DNA from: Verrucomicrobiota bacterium
Lineage (GTDB): Bacteria; Verrucomicrobiota; Verrucomicrobiia; Limisphaerales; JACRJZ01
Assembly (NCBI GenBank): GCA_022711695.1
Contig: JAKLEJ010000009.1
Span: 1 to 19,992 of the forward strand
Direction: 5' to 3'
Length of the DNA: 19,992 bases
Position 1 is the stretch's first letter; every line of letters begins with the position of its first letter. This document shows positions 8,121 through 16,242 of the stretch, in pieces. The notes beneath the pieces were generated by a model that ran no database searches, was not told the origin of the DNA, and worked only from the letters and a program-made list of their open reading frames with translations. Made by a program: the position numbers and the translations under genes.

Positions 8121-9710
8121 TCACTTCGGGTGCCCCTCGCAGCCGCCGCAGGCGGCGCGGCGGGCGGCCAGTTTTTCGGCCAGCGCCAGCGACGTCGGGC
8201 TGGTGGAGAGCCCTCCCAACGCGGTGCAGCGCAGTTCGCGGGGCATTTGCGCTCCCACCGCCCGCGCGCTCTCGATCACCTCGTCGAGCGGGACCACCGC
8301 ATCGAAGTCCGCCAGGGCCATGTTGGCGCAGGCCAGCGCATTGCTGGCCGCCATCACATTCTTGCCCAGGCACGGGACCTCGACGCGGTTGGCGACCGGG
8401 TCGCAAATCAGTCCGAGCATTGCCTGGAAGGCCATCGAGGCGGCCGCCACCGCTTGTGGGAGCGTTCCGTCCGCCAAGGTGACCAGCGCGGCTGCGGCCA
8501 TGCTCGAGGCGGCGCCGCCTTCGGCCTGGCATCCGCCCACCTCCGCCGCAAAGGTCCAGCGCGCCGCAATGAACACGCCGATCAGGCCGGCGGCCAGCAG
8601 CGCCTTGGCCATGGCCTCCTCGGGCAACTCCAGGTCTTCCGCCACTGCGATCGCCACGCCCGGCAGCGCCGCGCACGCTCCCGCGGTGGGCGCCGCCACG
8701 ATCACTCCCATCGAGCTCTTCACCTCCATCAGCGCCGTGACGTAAAGAATGGCGCGGTTCAGGGCGCCGCCGTCGAGCAGGCCCCCCGCCCGCATCCGTT
8801 TTTGGAACCGACCGCTTTGGTGGCCGAGAATCCGGTCCTCGTAGCTCGTGCCTTGGATCCCTTGCCGAATGGAATGCCGCAGGATGCGGACAATCTCCGT
8901 CATCCGGGCCAGCACTTCCGCCTCCGTCAACCCCCCGCGGGCCATTTCGTATTCCGCCGCCCACTTCCACAGCGGCAGGTTGCGCCCCGCGTCCAGGCGC
9001 AGCATCTCTTCGCAGGTGGCGAAGAGCGCCTTCATGCCGGGATGGGAACGAACCGGCAGCACCGGGGCCAGCCGTTTCACCTCGCGGACGCCAAACCCCG
9101 CGCCCAGTTCGCTCAGAAGCGCGTCGCTGGGGAATTCGCCCGCTTTGACCTCGACCATCTGACTCCCGTCCCCGTTGTGCACCAGGATGGCGTCCACACG
9201 CCCGACTGCGGCCAATCGTTGTGCCAGGGCTGCGGCATCGCCGTCGCACCAGATCAGGGTCTCGTGGCAATCCCCGGACATCGAGACCGCGAAGTCATCA
9301 ATCCGGGTTACCTCCATCATGCCCCCGCCCGTGGAGATGGCGCGCAGCGTGTGGCGCTCCCGCGCATTAGCCAGCGTCAGGCGGTAGGTGTTGGGATGCT
9401 CATCCCCGGCATCCACGATTTCGATCCGGACCCGCGCGCCGACGGCGCGAATCGCCTGCGGCGCCGTTGGCAGCCGCTCGTCCACCGCTTCCCAGCCGAG
9501 CAGACCGCCGAACAACCCCATGTCCGATCCCTGGCTTTCGTGCGTGGTGGGCAGCGAGCCCCCGCGGTCGAACTCGACGAGGATGTCGCCGATCTCGCCT
9601 CCCATGAGATCGCGCGCCATTCGCCCGATGCGCAAGGCGGCCGCGCAATGCGAACTGGACGGCCCCCGCATCACCGGGCCGATGACATCGTTGAAAATGC
9701 TCACCAACAT
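8121..9710 (-). CDS. sdaA: Iron-sulfur L-serine ammonia-lyase, fused beta-ACT-alpha form
   Basis: A 529-residue cytoplasmic enzyme that deaminates L-serine to pyruvate and ammonia using a [4Fe-4S] cluster. Residues 1-140 match the beta domain (VMRGPSSSHCAAALR at 13-27, GGSLPTTHESQGSDMG at 50-65). Residues about 140-220 match the ACT-like domain of two-chain enzymes (STGGGMMEVTRID, then CHETLIWCDGD). Residues about 225-529 match the alpha domain. Cluster ligands are Cys394 (GGCQAE), Cys436 (LICDP) and Cys447 (VEVPC); spacings of 42 and 11 agree with the Legionella enzyme as I recall it. Total length equals Bacillus-type SdaAB plus SdaAA in one chain. The C-terminus carries an unusual CGGC (521-524). 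Start ATG 9710 has an AAGGA 7 nt upstream, overlapping the stop of the preceding gene. Confidence 0.93.
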   Translation of the reverse strand: MLVSIFNDVIGPVMRGPSSSHCAAALRIGRMARDLMGGEIGDILVEFDRGGSLPTTHESQGSDMGLFGGLLGWEAVDERLPTAPQAIRAVGARVRIEIVDAGDEHPNTYRLTLANARERHTLRAISTGGGMMEVTRIDDFAVSMSGDCHETLIWCDGDAAALAQRLAAVGRVDAILVHNGDGSQMVEVKAGEFPSDALLSELGAGFGVREVKRLAPVLPVRSHPGMKALFATCEEMLRLDAGRNLPLWKWAAEYEMARGGLTEAEVLARMTEIVRILRHSIRQGIQGTSYEDRILGHQSGRFQKRMRAGGLLDGGALNRAILYVTALMEVKSSMGVIVAAPTAGACAALPGVAIAVAEDLELPEEAMAKALLAAGLIGVFIAARWTFAAEVGGCQAEGGAASSMAAAALVTLADGTLPQAVAAASMAFQAMLGLICDPVANRVEVPCLGKNVMAASNALACANMALADFDAVVPLDEVIESARAVGAQMPRELRCTALGGLSTSPTSLALAEKLAARRAACGGCEGHPK

Positions 9711-9717
9711 GGCTGAT

Positions 9718-9722
9718 TCCTT
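9718..9722 (-). promoter_or_regulatory. Shine-Dalgarno AAGGA of the serine ammonia-lyase gene
   Basis: On the reverse strand the sequence TGAAGGAATCAGCCATG joins the stop of the HzsA-like gene to the next start. AAGGA begins inside that stop codon and sits 7 nt before the ATG. It is one of the few clear ribosome-binding sites in the window; it fixes the start and indicates translational coupling. Confidence 0.6.
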
Positions 9723-12694
9723 CACGGCCTCTCGACCACCGGCGCGCTGGCCACACGCGGCCGGATCGGCAGGCGCTCGATGCCGGGAAAATCGGGGTCG
9801 CCCAGCGCTCGCAGCTCTTCCTCGCCCATGAACGGGCAGCAGGCGTCCACCCACGCGATCAACCGATGGAGTTCGGCCGGCGGCACGCGCACTTCGTAGT
9901 GTTTGCCGCTGGCGGCGAGGTCGATCAGGCGGCTGCTGCGGGACAGATACTGCATGGGGCGGAGCGTCACCAGGGCCTGCGGGTCGTTTTGATCGTAGAT
10001 TTCCACCGGGATCGCCCCGGCGATGCCGTAGCCCGGCTTGCCCGGCCGCACGGGGTTGCCCCACCCGGCCGGGCCGACCAGGGTCAGGTAGGGTTCCTTG
10101 AACACGCTGTGCCCGGGCCGCAGCGCCAGGTTGGGCTCGGACGATGCCTTGTCGCCACGGTGGCACCTGACGCAGTGACGGTCGAGGACCGGTTGGGCGA
10201 AACGCTCGTAGCTGATGCTCTCGTCGCCCCAGGGGGGCGGGGTCAGCTCTGCGGGGGGCCGCCGCAGGGCCAGGGCTTGCGAGGAAGACGGGGCCGTGCT
10301 GTGCATTTCATGGCACCCGGTGCAGCCGCGGGTTTCGCCGGGCATCACTCCCGTGAAGCTGCGCATGATCTGCAGGCAGCGCCGGTCGGCATCCAGGAGC
10401 TGGAAATACACCGCCCGGCCGGCGGGGACCTTGAAATGAACCGAGCCGTCGGCCTCGACCGGCGTCTCCGAGAGGATGCGCTTGACGCCTTCCTCCTGAA
10501 CGATCGAAACCGGGGGGCCGCTGTTGCGGTAGGTCTTGTTCCAGGTCGAGTAGGTCTTGTAGTCGAGCTGCAGCACGCGCAGGTACTTGACCCTCTCTCG
10601 CGTCACGCCGGGCACGCCCTGACTGACATCGGCGCTGAAGAAGATGCCCGGCTCGACCGGTTTGCGGTCCCGGCCCGTCCCGGGCCAGGCCACGCGGTTG
10701 GGCTGGACGGGCGGCGCCCGGCGCGGTTTGACGGGCATGGCATGCCAGATGTTATGCCGGCCTTCGTAAACCAGGTCCCGGTTGCCGTGCACGTCCATGA
10801 GGTAAAGCCGGAACTTGTTGTCTTCGCCCCGGGCCGAAACCAGGAAGTCTTCCCCGGTGAGGGGATAGGGGGTCTTGTAGCCGGTGAATCGCCCCGAAGC
10901 ATGGTAGTCCGGGGCCTCGGGAGTGTCCTGCGGCGGCAGGGTCACTTCCGGCCAGCGCAGGTCCGCGGTGACCTTGGTCAGCCCGTGCGGATAATCCCGG
11001 CCCTGGTCGGGATCGACGATCCCGATCGAGCCCGACCACCAGTCGTGGTGACCCACGCCCGAGAACATCACGCGTCGGCTGCCCGGGATCGGCCGCGGCT
11101 CGGAGAGATGATCCGGCCACACCGATTGGTTGCCCCAGAAATGCGCCGTGCCCGTGCCGTCCTGGCCGGTCGTCCAGAGTTTCTGGAGGCGCCAGAGCGG
11201 TTTGTCCGAATACTCCCAGCGCGAGTAGATCACCCGGCCGTCCTCCAGCAGCGCCGGCACGAAATCCGGCTCCCCGTTGTGACTGATCAAATAGACGTTG
11301 CGCCCGTCCGCGTCGCAGCGCGCCAGGATGGTGGAGTAGATGAAGGGCCCGCAGCGCACGTAGCTGTTGCCGCGAGTCGTGGTGAAGAGGAGATGCCCGT
11401 CGGGCAGATAGAGCGGGTCCAGGTCGTCGTATTCGCTGTCCGTGAGCTGCTTCAGGCCGCTGCCGTCGAAATCGATCTCGTAGAGGTGAAAGCTCTTGTC
11501 GTCGGCGGGCTTGAAACAGAACAGCACCCGGCGCGCGTCGAACGACAGATCGGGCCGCCAGAAACTGCCCGGTTTCCCGGGGGCCAGGATGCGCAGCCGG
11601 CTGCCCGGGTGCAGCCCCTCCAGCACCGCCAACTGCCCGCCCGCCACGGCCATGATCCCCATGCGGTGGATGGCCTCGTGCAGCGATTCCGGCCCCTGCG
11701 GCAGCGGTTGATCGATCAGCAGGAGCTGGCTGAAATCCAGCGCGGGGTTCTTGAACTGGATGCTCCGCTTGACACGCCTCACCGCGTAGTAGGCCTCCTT
11801 GATCGCCGGATCGACGCCCGCGTAGAACGCCGCCGGGCTTTCCTGAACGTCCTGCGCTCTGAAGCCGGCAATCCTCCGCCATGGACCGCCGCCATAAGGC
11901 GCGGTCACCAACGCCGCTGTCCACGAGGAATCGTCAAAACCGGCCTGGTCCCACCGCGGCGCCGGCGCTTTCGACGAGCGCCATGCCCCATCCGAGACGA
12001 TGGCGGTTTGTCCCCCGTTGGTCGCGGTCAGGACCAGTCGCGCGATCAGCCCGGCGGGGTTCTTTCCCGAAAAGGGCCGGTTCTCGGCCCGGATGGCCAG
12101 AACGTTCGTTCCCGGTCGGAGCAGGCCCGTCACGTCAAACACAGCCGTGCGTTCCCAGGTTCCATGCGCGCCCACTCGCTGGCCGTTCAGAAACGCCTCG
12201 CACGCGTCGTCCGCCGCCACCCGCAGTTCCGCCGCGAGAAACTCCTTCGGGACATCGAAGCCTCGCCGGAAGAACCGCGCCTCCGCCGGAGCGTCCTCGG
12301 TGGGGACTCCCTCGGCATGCCAGATCCAGTGGGGCAGCACCTCGGCGTTCCCGATTGACGCGACCGGAGGAGAAGAGTTGGAGAGCGCTGCGAGGTGCTT
12401 TTGCAGCCCGGCCAATTCGGTCAACTCACCCGCAAAATCCAACCCGGGCCGGTTCGCAGTGAGACGGCGCGCCAACTCACGAGCCCAGCCGATCTCCCTG
12501 GCGGCGCGCTGCAGCAGCGGCTCGTTCATCGCCTGGAACAGCCAATCGCGCTCCAGGGCCTGCCGGGCCTCGATCGGGGTCAGGGTTCTCGCATCGAGTG
12601 CCTGCGCGCACTGCGGGGCGCCGCTCACCAGGCTCCAACCCAGAATTCCGCAAGTCAGCAGGCTTGCCATCGATTCTCGTCGCCCCAGGCGCAT
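9722..12694 (-). CDS. Exported HzsA-like diheme protein (beta-propeller plus two CxxCH)
   Basis: A 990-residue protein from ATG 12694; the frame could also start at a TTG at 12730 or an ATG at 12670. The signal peptide spans residues 1 to about 31 (ASLLTCGILGWSLVSG, then C-A-Q-A). Residues about 120-260 form a galactose-binding-like jelly roll (WIWHAEGVP, FFRRGFDVP, AFLNGQRVG, GTNVLAIRAEN). Residues about 300-680 resemble a TolB-like beta-propeller, with DGSGLKQLTD, YLPDGHLLFTTTRG and DGRNVYLISHNGEPDF. The C-terminal domain has two c-type heme motifs, CTGCH (791-795) and CVRCH (841-845). This arrangement matches hydrazine-synthase-alpha-domain proteins common in Planctomycetota and Verrucomicrobiota. 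It is probably a periplasmic redox protein of unknown substrate; no beta/gamma hydrazine synthase gene is nearby, so hydrazine synthesis is not implied. It is upstream partner of the serine ammonia-lyase gene. Confidence 0.85.
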   Translation of the reverse strand: MRLGRRESMASLLTCGILGWSLVSGAPQCAQALDARTLTPIEARQALERDWLFQAMNEPLLQRAAREIGWARELARRLTANRPGLDFAGELTELAGLQKHLAALSNSSPPVASIGNAEVLPHWIWHAEGVPTEDAPAEARFFRRGFDVPKEFLAAELRVAADDACEAFLNGQRVGAHGTWERTAVFDVTGLLRPGTNVLAIRAENRPFSGKNPAGLIARLVLTATNGGQTAIVSDGAWRSSKAPAPRWDQAGFDDSSWTAALVTAPYGGGPWRRIAGFRAQDVQESPAAFYAGVDPAIKEAYYAVRRVKRSIQFKNPALDFSQLLLIDQPLPQGPESLHEAIHRMGIMAVAGGQLAVLEGLHPGSRLRILAPGKPGSFWRPDLSFDARRVLFCFKPADDKSFHLYEIDFDGSGLKQLTDSEYDDLDPLYLPDGHLLFTTTRGNSYVRCGPFIYSTILARCDADGRNVYLISHNGEPDFVPALLEDGRVIYSRWEYSDKPLWRLQKLWTTGQDGTGTAHFWGNQSVWPDHLSEPRPIPGSRRVMFSGVGHHDWWSGSIGIVDPDQGRDYPHGLTKVTADLRWPEVTLPPQDTPEAPDYHASGRFTGYKTPYPLTGEDFLVSARGEDNKFRLYLMDVHGNRDLVYEGRHNIWHAMPVKPRRAPPVQPNRVAWPGTGRDRKPVEPGIFFSADVSQGVPGVTRERVKYLRVLQLDYKTYSTWNKTYRNSGPPVSIVQEEGVKRILSETPVEADGSVHFKVPAGRAVYFQLLDADRRCLQIMRSFTGVMPGETRGCTGCHEMHSTAPSSSQALALRRPPAELTPPPWGDESISYERFAQPVLDRHCVRCHRGDKASSEPNLALRPGHSVFKEPYLTLVGPAGWGNPVRPGKPGYGIAGAIPVEIYDQNDPQALVTLRPMQYLSRSSRLIDLAASGKHYEVRVPPAELHRLIAWVDACCPFMGEEELRALGDPDFPGIERLPIRPRVASAPVVERP

Positions 12695-13203
12695 GCCGGC
12701 AGATTGGAGCGGAACCCCTCCCCGGCGCAAGTCCGAACGTGGCTCCGCACCTAACGTCCCTGGGAGGGAGGGCGTCCCTGGCCTCGTGAGAGGACGAGGT
12801 CTGTCTCATCGGCGTGGGAACTCGAACTCCCTAATCTCACGCGAAGACGCCAAGACGCGAAGCAAGACAAGGAGAGCCCAGAAATGGAACCGCAGAAGCG
12901 AAGCAAAACGAAGGTCTCTATCGACGTCGTGCTCCCAGGACGCACACAACTCCGTCGTATGCTCTTCCCGGCCCCGGCTCAGCCCATCCGCGGCATCGCT
13001 CTTGGCGTCTTCGCGTCTTCGCGTGAGTCTGTTCTTCTTCTCCGCGTTTTCTCGTTTTTCGTGTGTTCCGCAGTCCCACAACTGTCCTGGCATCGCAACA
13101 GCCTGGTTTCCGTTGACCTGTTTTCCGCTTGTCAAAGTTCACTTGGTTTGAGCTAGTTATGGCTGTGACACCTGTTGAACACTTCATGACACCTCATACG
13201 ATT
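12695..13203. other. Gene-free region carrying repeat DNA
   Basis: This 509-bp stretch separates divergent genes and must hold both promoters. Short open frames in it are repeat-derived and show no domain. It contains two direct copies of CGTCCCTGG (12755-12763 and 12773-12781), a small hairpin CTCGT/ACGAG (12783-12798), and the large inverted repeat described separately. Base composition falls towards 13020-13160 (runs such as GTTTTCTCGTTTTTCG), the most promoter-like part, but I could not pick -35/-10 boxes with confidence. Confidence 0.5.
12836..13027. repeat. Inverted repeat of 27-nt arms, ACGCGAAGACGC type
   Basis: The left arm (12836-12862) begins CTCACGCGAAGACGC and continues CAAGACGCGAAG. 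The right arm (13001-13027), read on the reverse strand, begins with the same 15 nt and continues GAAGACGCCAAG. The arms therefore match at 25 of 27 positions and face each other across 138 bp. Outside the right arm, still on the reverse strand, the family continues with AACACACGAAAAACGAG. Purine-rich A-C-G-A-A-G strings like this are a familiar dispersed intergenic repeat type in Verrucomicrobiota and other phyla. No transposase or CRISPR-like spacing is present. Confidence 0.7.
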
Positions 13204-15513
13204 ATGCGCAGCGTTGCCTCCGCGAGAGTCCATTTCTTCCTTCGCTTATGCTGGAGCATGGCTCCTGTCTTGGGACTTGCGTGGGCGGCGCCCTTGCGCG
13301 CCGCTGACATTGTCTGGACCAACACGGCTGGCGGCAACTGGGGGGTGGCTGCCAACTGGCAACCCAACGCGATTCCGGGCCCTTCGGACAGTGTCTGGAT
13401 CACCAACAACGGCACTTACACCAACACCCTGAACGTGACCAGCACGGTGGCAACTCTGACTTTGGGCGGCGCCAGCGGGGTGCAAATCCTGCATCTACAG
13501 GGGCCAAACAAACTGACCTTGACCGGCGCCGGGCTCGGGAAGACGACCAACGGCATCTTCCGACTGGCCGGCCGGTTGGACCTCCCAGGCAGCCTGGTTC
13601 TCAACGGCCCGCTGGTTTGGCGCGAAGGCGGCGGCATCTTCGGCAGCGGGTCGGTCCGGCTCAACGGCGTCTCCAGCATCGAGGCGCTCAGCAACATCCG
13701 CCTCAGCGGCTGCACGCTGGTGAACGCAGGCGTGCTGAACTGGAGCGGCGGCTTTCTCAACACGACGAACGGGACCGTCATCAGCAACGCGCCGGCCGCC
13801 GTCATCGATATTCGAGGCGATGTGGACACCAAGGCGGATCAGGGCGACTACCCGGGCCTGTTCCTCAACGCGGGTCTGCTCCGAAAAAGCGTCGGAACCG
13901 CGCCTGAATCCACCCGCATTCGGGAAACCTTCCACAACAGCGGCGTGGTGGAATTGCTGGCCGGACAGTTGTTCCTGGACGCCGGAAGCAGCAGCAGCGG
14001 CAGCAATTGGGTTGGGGCCGGCGCCACCCTCGGATTCATGGGGGGGACCAATCGGCTGGGCGCATCCTCGGCCGTGGCCGGCCCGGGCAATGTCCAGTTC
14101 GAATCGGGCTATACCGACATCGGCGGCCGCTACGCCGTCACCGGCACGAACACGGTGGGCTGGTACGGCTCGAACGTGTTCCGCCGGCCCGGCCTGACTC
14201 TGAACGCGCTCAAGGTCGCCGGCGTCAACGCCATGGCGGATTTCCTGACCGGCGAGAACGTCAGTCTCCAGCGCCTCGAACTGGCGAACGGCATGGTGGG
14301 GGGAACCGATGACCTGACCATTACCACCAACGCGCTCCTGTGGAATGGCGGCGGATTTCAAGGCTCCGGACGCGTCTCCTGCCACGCGGGAATCGTCATG
14401 AACGGGATTAGCGGCATGGACCTGCTCGGCCGGACGGTCGTCAACCATGGGCTCTTTGCCTGGAACGACGGAATGCTCACCACCGGTTTGGGATCGGTTC
14501 TCTCCAACGCGCCGGGCGGGACGGTGCTGATCGCGGACGCGGTTGGAGGCACCCTCGCCGGCCCCGCGCCTCGGGGGACCATCGTCAACGCCGGCTGGAT
14601 GCAGAAGATCGGCACGAACACGCACCTGACTTACTTCTCGGATAATTTCCTCAACCAGGGCACACTCGAAGTGGAGGGCGGCTGGTTCCGGTGCTGGCAG
14701 ACTTTCACGAACGCGGCCGGTCTGACGCGCCTCTTCGCCGGCAGCATCTTTGAACTGCGGGCCGGCGGCCTCGTCGCGGGGGGCGTGCTGGAAGGGGACG
14801 GCCTGGTGGTGGGGGCTGTGACGAACAGCGCGGTGGTCAGCCCGGGCCGCCCGTTGGGCCGGCTCACCATCGACGGCAATTACATCCAGACGGCGGCGGG
14901 AACTCTGGCGATCGATTTGGGCGGGGTCGCCACCAACCTCTACGACCGGCTTCAGATCACCAATACGAGCCGTTCGGCCACCCTGGCTGGCACGGTCCGC
15001 GCCACCCTGGTTGACGACTTCATGCCGGTGTCCAACGACGTGTTCACCGTGTTGACAGTCGCCCCCGGAACACGCTCGGGGACCTTCTCCTCCCTCGCCC
15101 ACCGCAGCTTCCTGGCCATGACTGCCGAATACACCGCCACCAACGCCTCCCTCCGGGTGACCAATGTCGCGCCGGCCCCGATGCTGAGAGCCCCGGCGAT
15201 GGCCTGGGGCGGGGCCACCACGGATATCGGCGGCAACACCATCTGGAGGCTCTACCCGAAGCTGACCTGGCCCGCCATGGCCGGCACGCAGTACCGCCTG
15301 CTCCACACGACCAACGTGGCTTCGACCAACTGGAGCGTCTGGCCCGCCGACTCGGGACCGCCCCTCCATCTGCCCGAGTACATCACCGCCACCGGCTCTG
15401 TCATGACGGTCGAGGGGCCCGCTATCGGTCTGCGCATTCGGCCGCCTCTCTCCCTGGAATTCACCACCACGATCGAGCCCGCCCACTTCTATCGCCTGGA
15501 GTTCGGACCCTAG
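13204..15513 (+). CDS. Secreted beta-helix repeat protein (adhesin/autotransporter-passenger-like)
   Basis: A 769-residue protein when started at ATG 13204, chosen because it gives the most compact signal peptide (MRSVASARVHFFLRLCWSMA, then leading to P-L-R-A-A near residue 33). Upstream ATGs at 13159 and 13186 are in frame and none has a good Shine-Dalgarno. The mature part is rich in Gly, Asn, Thr and Val with short repeating strands such as VATLTLGG, NKLTLTGAG, LVNAGVLNWSGG and TVISNAPAA, typical of a right-handed parallel beta-helix. Two blocks (13612-13821 and 14338-14538) are clearly related. The last about 90 residues (YRLLHTTNVASTNWSVW, ending HFYRLEFGP) match a small C-terminal module frequent in verrucomicrobial exported proteins. 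It is likely a surface or extracellular structural/adhesive protein. No catalytic motif is seen and the function is unknown. Confidence 0.78.
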   Translation: MRSVASARVHFFLRLCWSMAPVLGLAWAAPLRAADIVWTNTAGGNWGVAANWQPNAIPGPSDSVWITNNGTYTNTLNVTSTVATLTLGGASGVQILHLQGPNKLTLTGAGLGKTTNGIFRLAGRLDLPGSLVLNGPLVWREGGGIFGSGSVRLNGVSSIEALSNIRLSGCTLVNAGVLNWSGGFLNTTNGTVISNAPAAVIDIRGDVDTKADQGDYPGLFLNAGLLRKSVGTAPESTRIRETFHNSGVVELLAGQLFLDAGSSSSGSNWVGAGATLGFMGGTNRLGASSAVAGPGNVQFESGYTDIGGRYAVTGTNTVGWYGSNVFRRPGLTLNALKVAGVNAMADFLTGENVSLQRLELANGMVGGTDDLTITTNALLWNGGGFQGSGRVSCHAGIVMNGISGMDLLGRTVVNHGLFAWNDGMLTTGLGSVLSNAPGGTVLIADAVGGTLAGPAPRGTIVNAGWMQKIGTNTHLTYFSDNFLNQGTLEVEGGWFRCWQTFTNAAGLTRLFAGSIFELRAGGLVAGGVLEGDGLVVGAVTNSAVVSPGRPLGRLTIDGNYIQTAAGTLAIDLGGVATNLYDRLQITNTSRSATLAGTVRATLVDDFMPVSNDVFTVLTVAPGTRSGTFSSLAHRSFLAMTAEYTATNASLRVTNVAPAPMLRAPAMAWGGATTDIGGNTIWRLYPKLTWPAMAGTQYRLLHTTNVASTNWSVWPADSGPPLHLPEYITATGSVMTVEGPAIGLRIRPPLSLEFTTTIEPAHFYRLEFGP

Positions 15514-15545
15514 ACCGAATTCCTCAGGGAAAAATTCCGGTGGAT

Positions 15546-15595
15546 GCAAGACCGTCCTCCAAGACTCTGAGTCTTGCCGGGGGGCGTCGATCGAC
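15546..15595. terminator. Hairpin cluster between convergent genes, candidate bidirectional terminator
   Basis: The 96-bp gap between convergent stops holds three symmetric elements: AAGACTCTGAGTCTT (15561-15575), the longer alternative pairing GCAAGAC (15546-15552) with GTCTTGC (15571-15577), and GTCGATCGAC (15586-15595). The position fits transcription ending from both sides. There is no T-tract on either strand, so intrinsic termination is uncertain. Confidence 0.35.
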
Positions 15596-15609
15596 CTCCG
15601 GCGACTGAC

Positions 15610-16119
15610 CTACAGGGCGCAGTTCTCTTCAACCAGAGTCACAAGAAACGCGCCGCCCAGGCCGCCCAGGCCCATCAGCACCAACGGGAGGGTGGCGCCG
15701 ATTTCGATCGGCCCTCCGCAGACGACCGCAAAAAGGACGACCGCCGAGTAGGAATAGGCGAGCGTCTGGCGGGCCGCCTCGACTCGTTGACGCCGCGCCA
15801 GCAGCCCCGCGCCCAGAATGGGCAGGGCGCTGAGGACGAGAATGTGTCCCAGGCCCACGCAGAGACCCCACCACTCGGGGAGGGGGCCCACATACCGCCG
15901 CACCGGCTTCGACACCGCGTCCAGGAACACCAGGTTGCCCAGGCCCAGCGCCAGTGCGGCGATGAGCCCCAGGACAAACCCGGTCATCCGCCGGGGAAAA
16001 TCGTCCGGCTTTCTGCCCGTGGCGCGGGACCGCGCAGAACATGCGCCAGCGCCCTTCTCCCCGCCCCGTTCACCCGATGCGTCGAAGGTTATCCGTCCCT
16101 GATGCGAGCCGGTGGTCAT
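15610..16119 (-). CDS. Small integral membrane protein of unknown function
   Basis: A 169-residue protein with a polar, charged N-terminus (1-44) followed by about four hydrophobic segments near residues 46-67 (MTGFVLGLIAALALGLGNLV), 84-108, 119-134 and 137-163. Arg-rich stretches (RRYV around 74-77 and ARRQR at 108-112) between helices suggest those loops face the cytoplasm. ATG 16119 has GGAG 9 nt upstream, which supports this start; an internal Met at residue 45 would leave only the membrane part. No family is recognised. Its upstream region carries two perfect palindromes. It is the last of three minus-strand genes, separated from the next by 123 bp. Confidence 0.6.
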   Translation of the reverse strand: MTTGSHQGRITFDASGERGGEKGAGACSARSRATGRKPDDFPRRMTGFVLGLIAALALGLGNLVFLDAVSKPVRRYVGPLPEWWGLCVGLGHILVLSALPILGAGLLARRQRVEAARQTLAYSYSAVVLFAVVCGGPIEIGATLPLVLMGLGGLGGAFLVTLVEENCAL

Positions 16120-16150
16120 GCCTCAATGCTCCGTCTTGTTCATCGGCAGA

Positions 16151-16185
16151 AACTGCGCAGTTCCATAGTCCCCGCATCGATGCGG
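16151..16185. promoter_or_regulatory. Two adjacent perfect palindromes upstream of the membrane-protein gene
   Basis: The intergenic stretch contains AACTGCGCAGTT (16151-16162) and, 9 nt on, CCGCATCGATGCGG (16172-16185), both perfect inverted repeats. They lie 32-66 bp upstream of the start at 16119 (minus strand), a plausible operator position. The second could equally be a terminator stem for the TIM-barrel gene ending at 16243, though it has no T-tract. Confidence 0.3.
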
Positions 16186-16242
16186 ACCCGCTGTTCCTTG
16201 CCGAGATGGATTCTGCAGAGGGCTGTCCGGCCTGCGGGAGGA

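Noticed and set aside
9866..12358. 830-codon plus-strand open frame
   Set aside because: It is antisense to the HzsA-like gene, which has two CxxCH motifs and propeller repeats; the plus translation shows no family features.
9722..12694. True hydrazine synthase (anammox)
   Set aside because: No HzsB/HzsC-type genes or anammox functions are nearby, and the protein carries an extra jelly-roll domain; HzsA-like domains are widespread outside anammox bacteria.
12836..13027. CRISPR array
   Set aside because: Only two arms, in opposite orientation, 138 bp apart, no regular spacers and no cas genes nearby.
13495..15549. 684-codon minus-strand open frame
   Set aside because: Shadow of the beta-helix gene; the reading is compositionally biased (Gly/Ala/Arg/Glu) with no domain.
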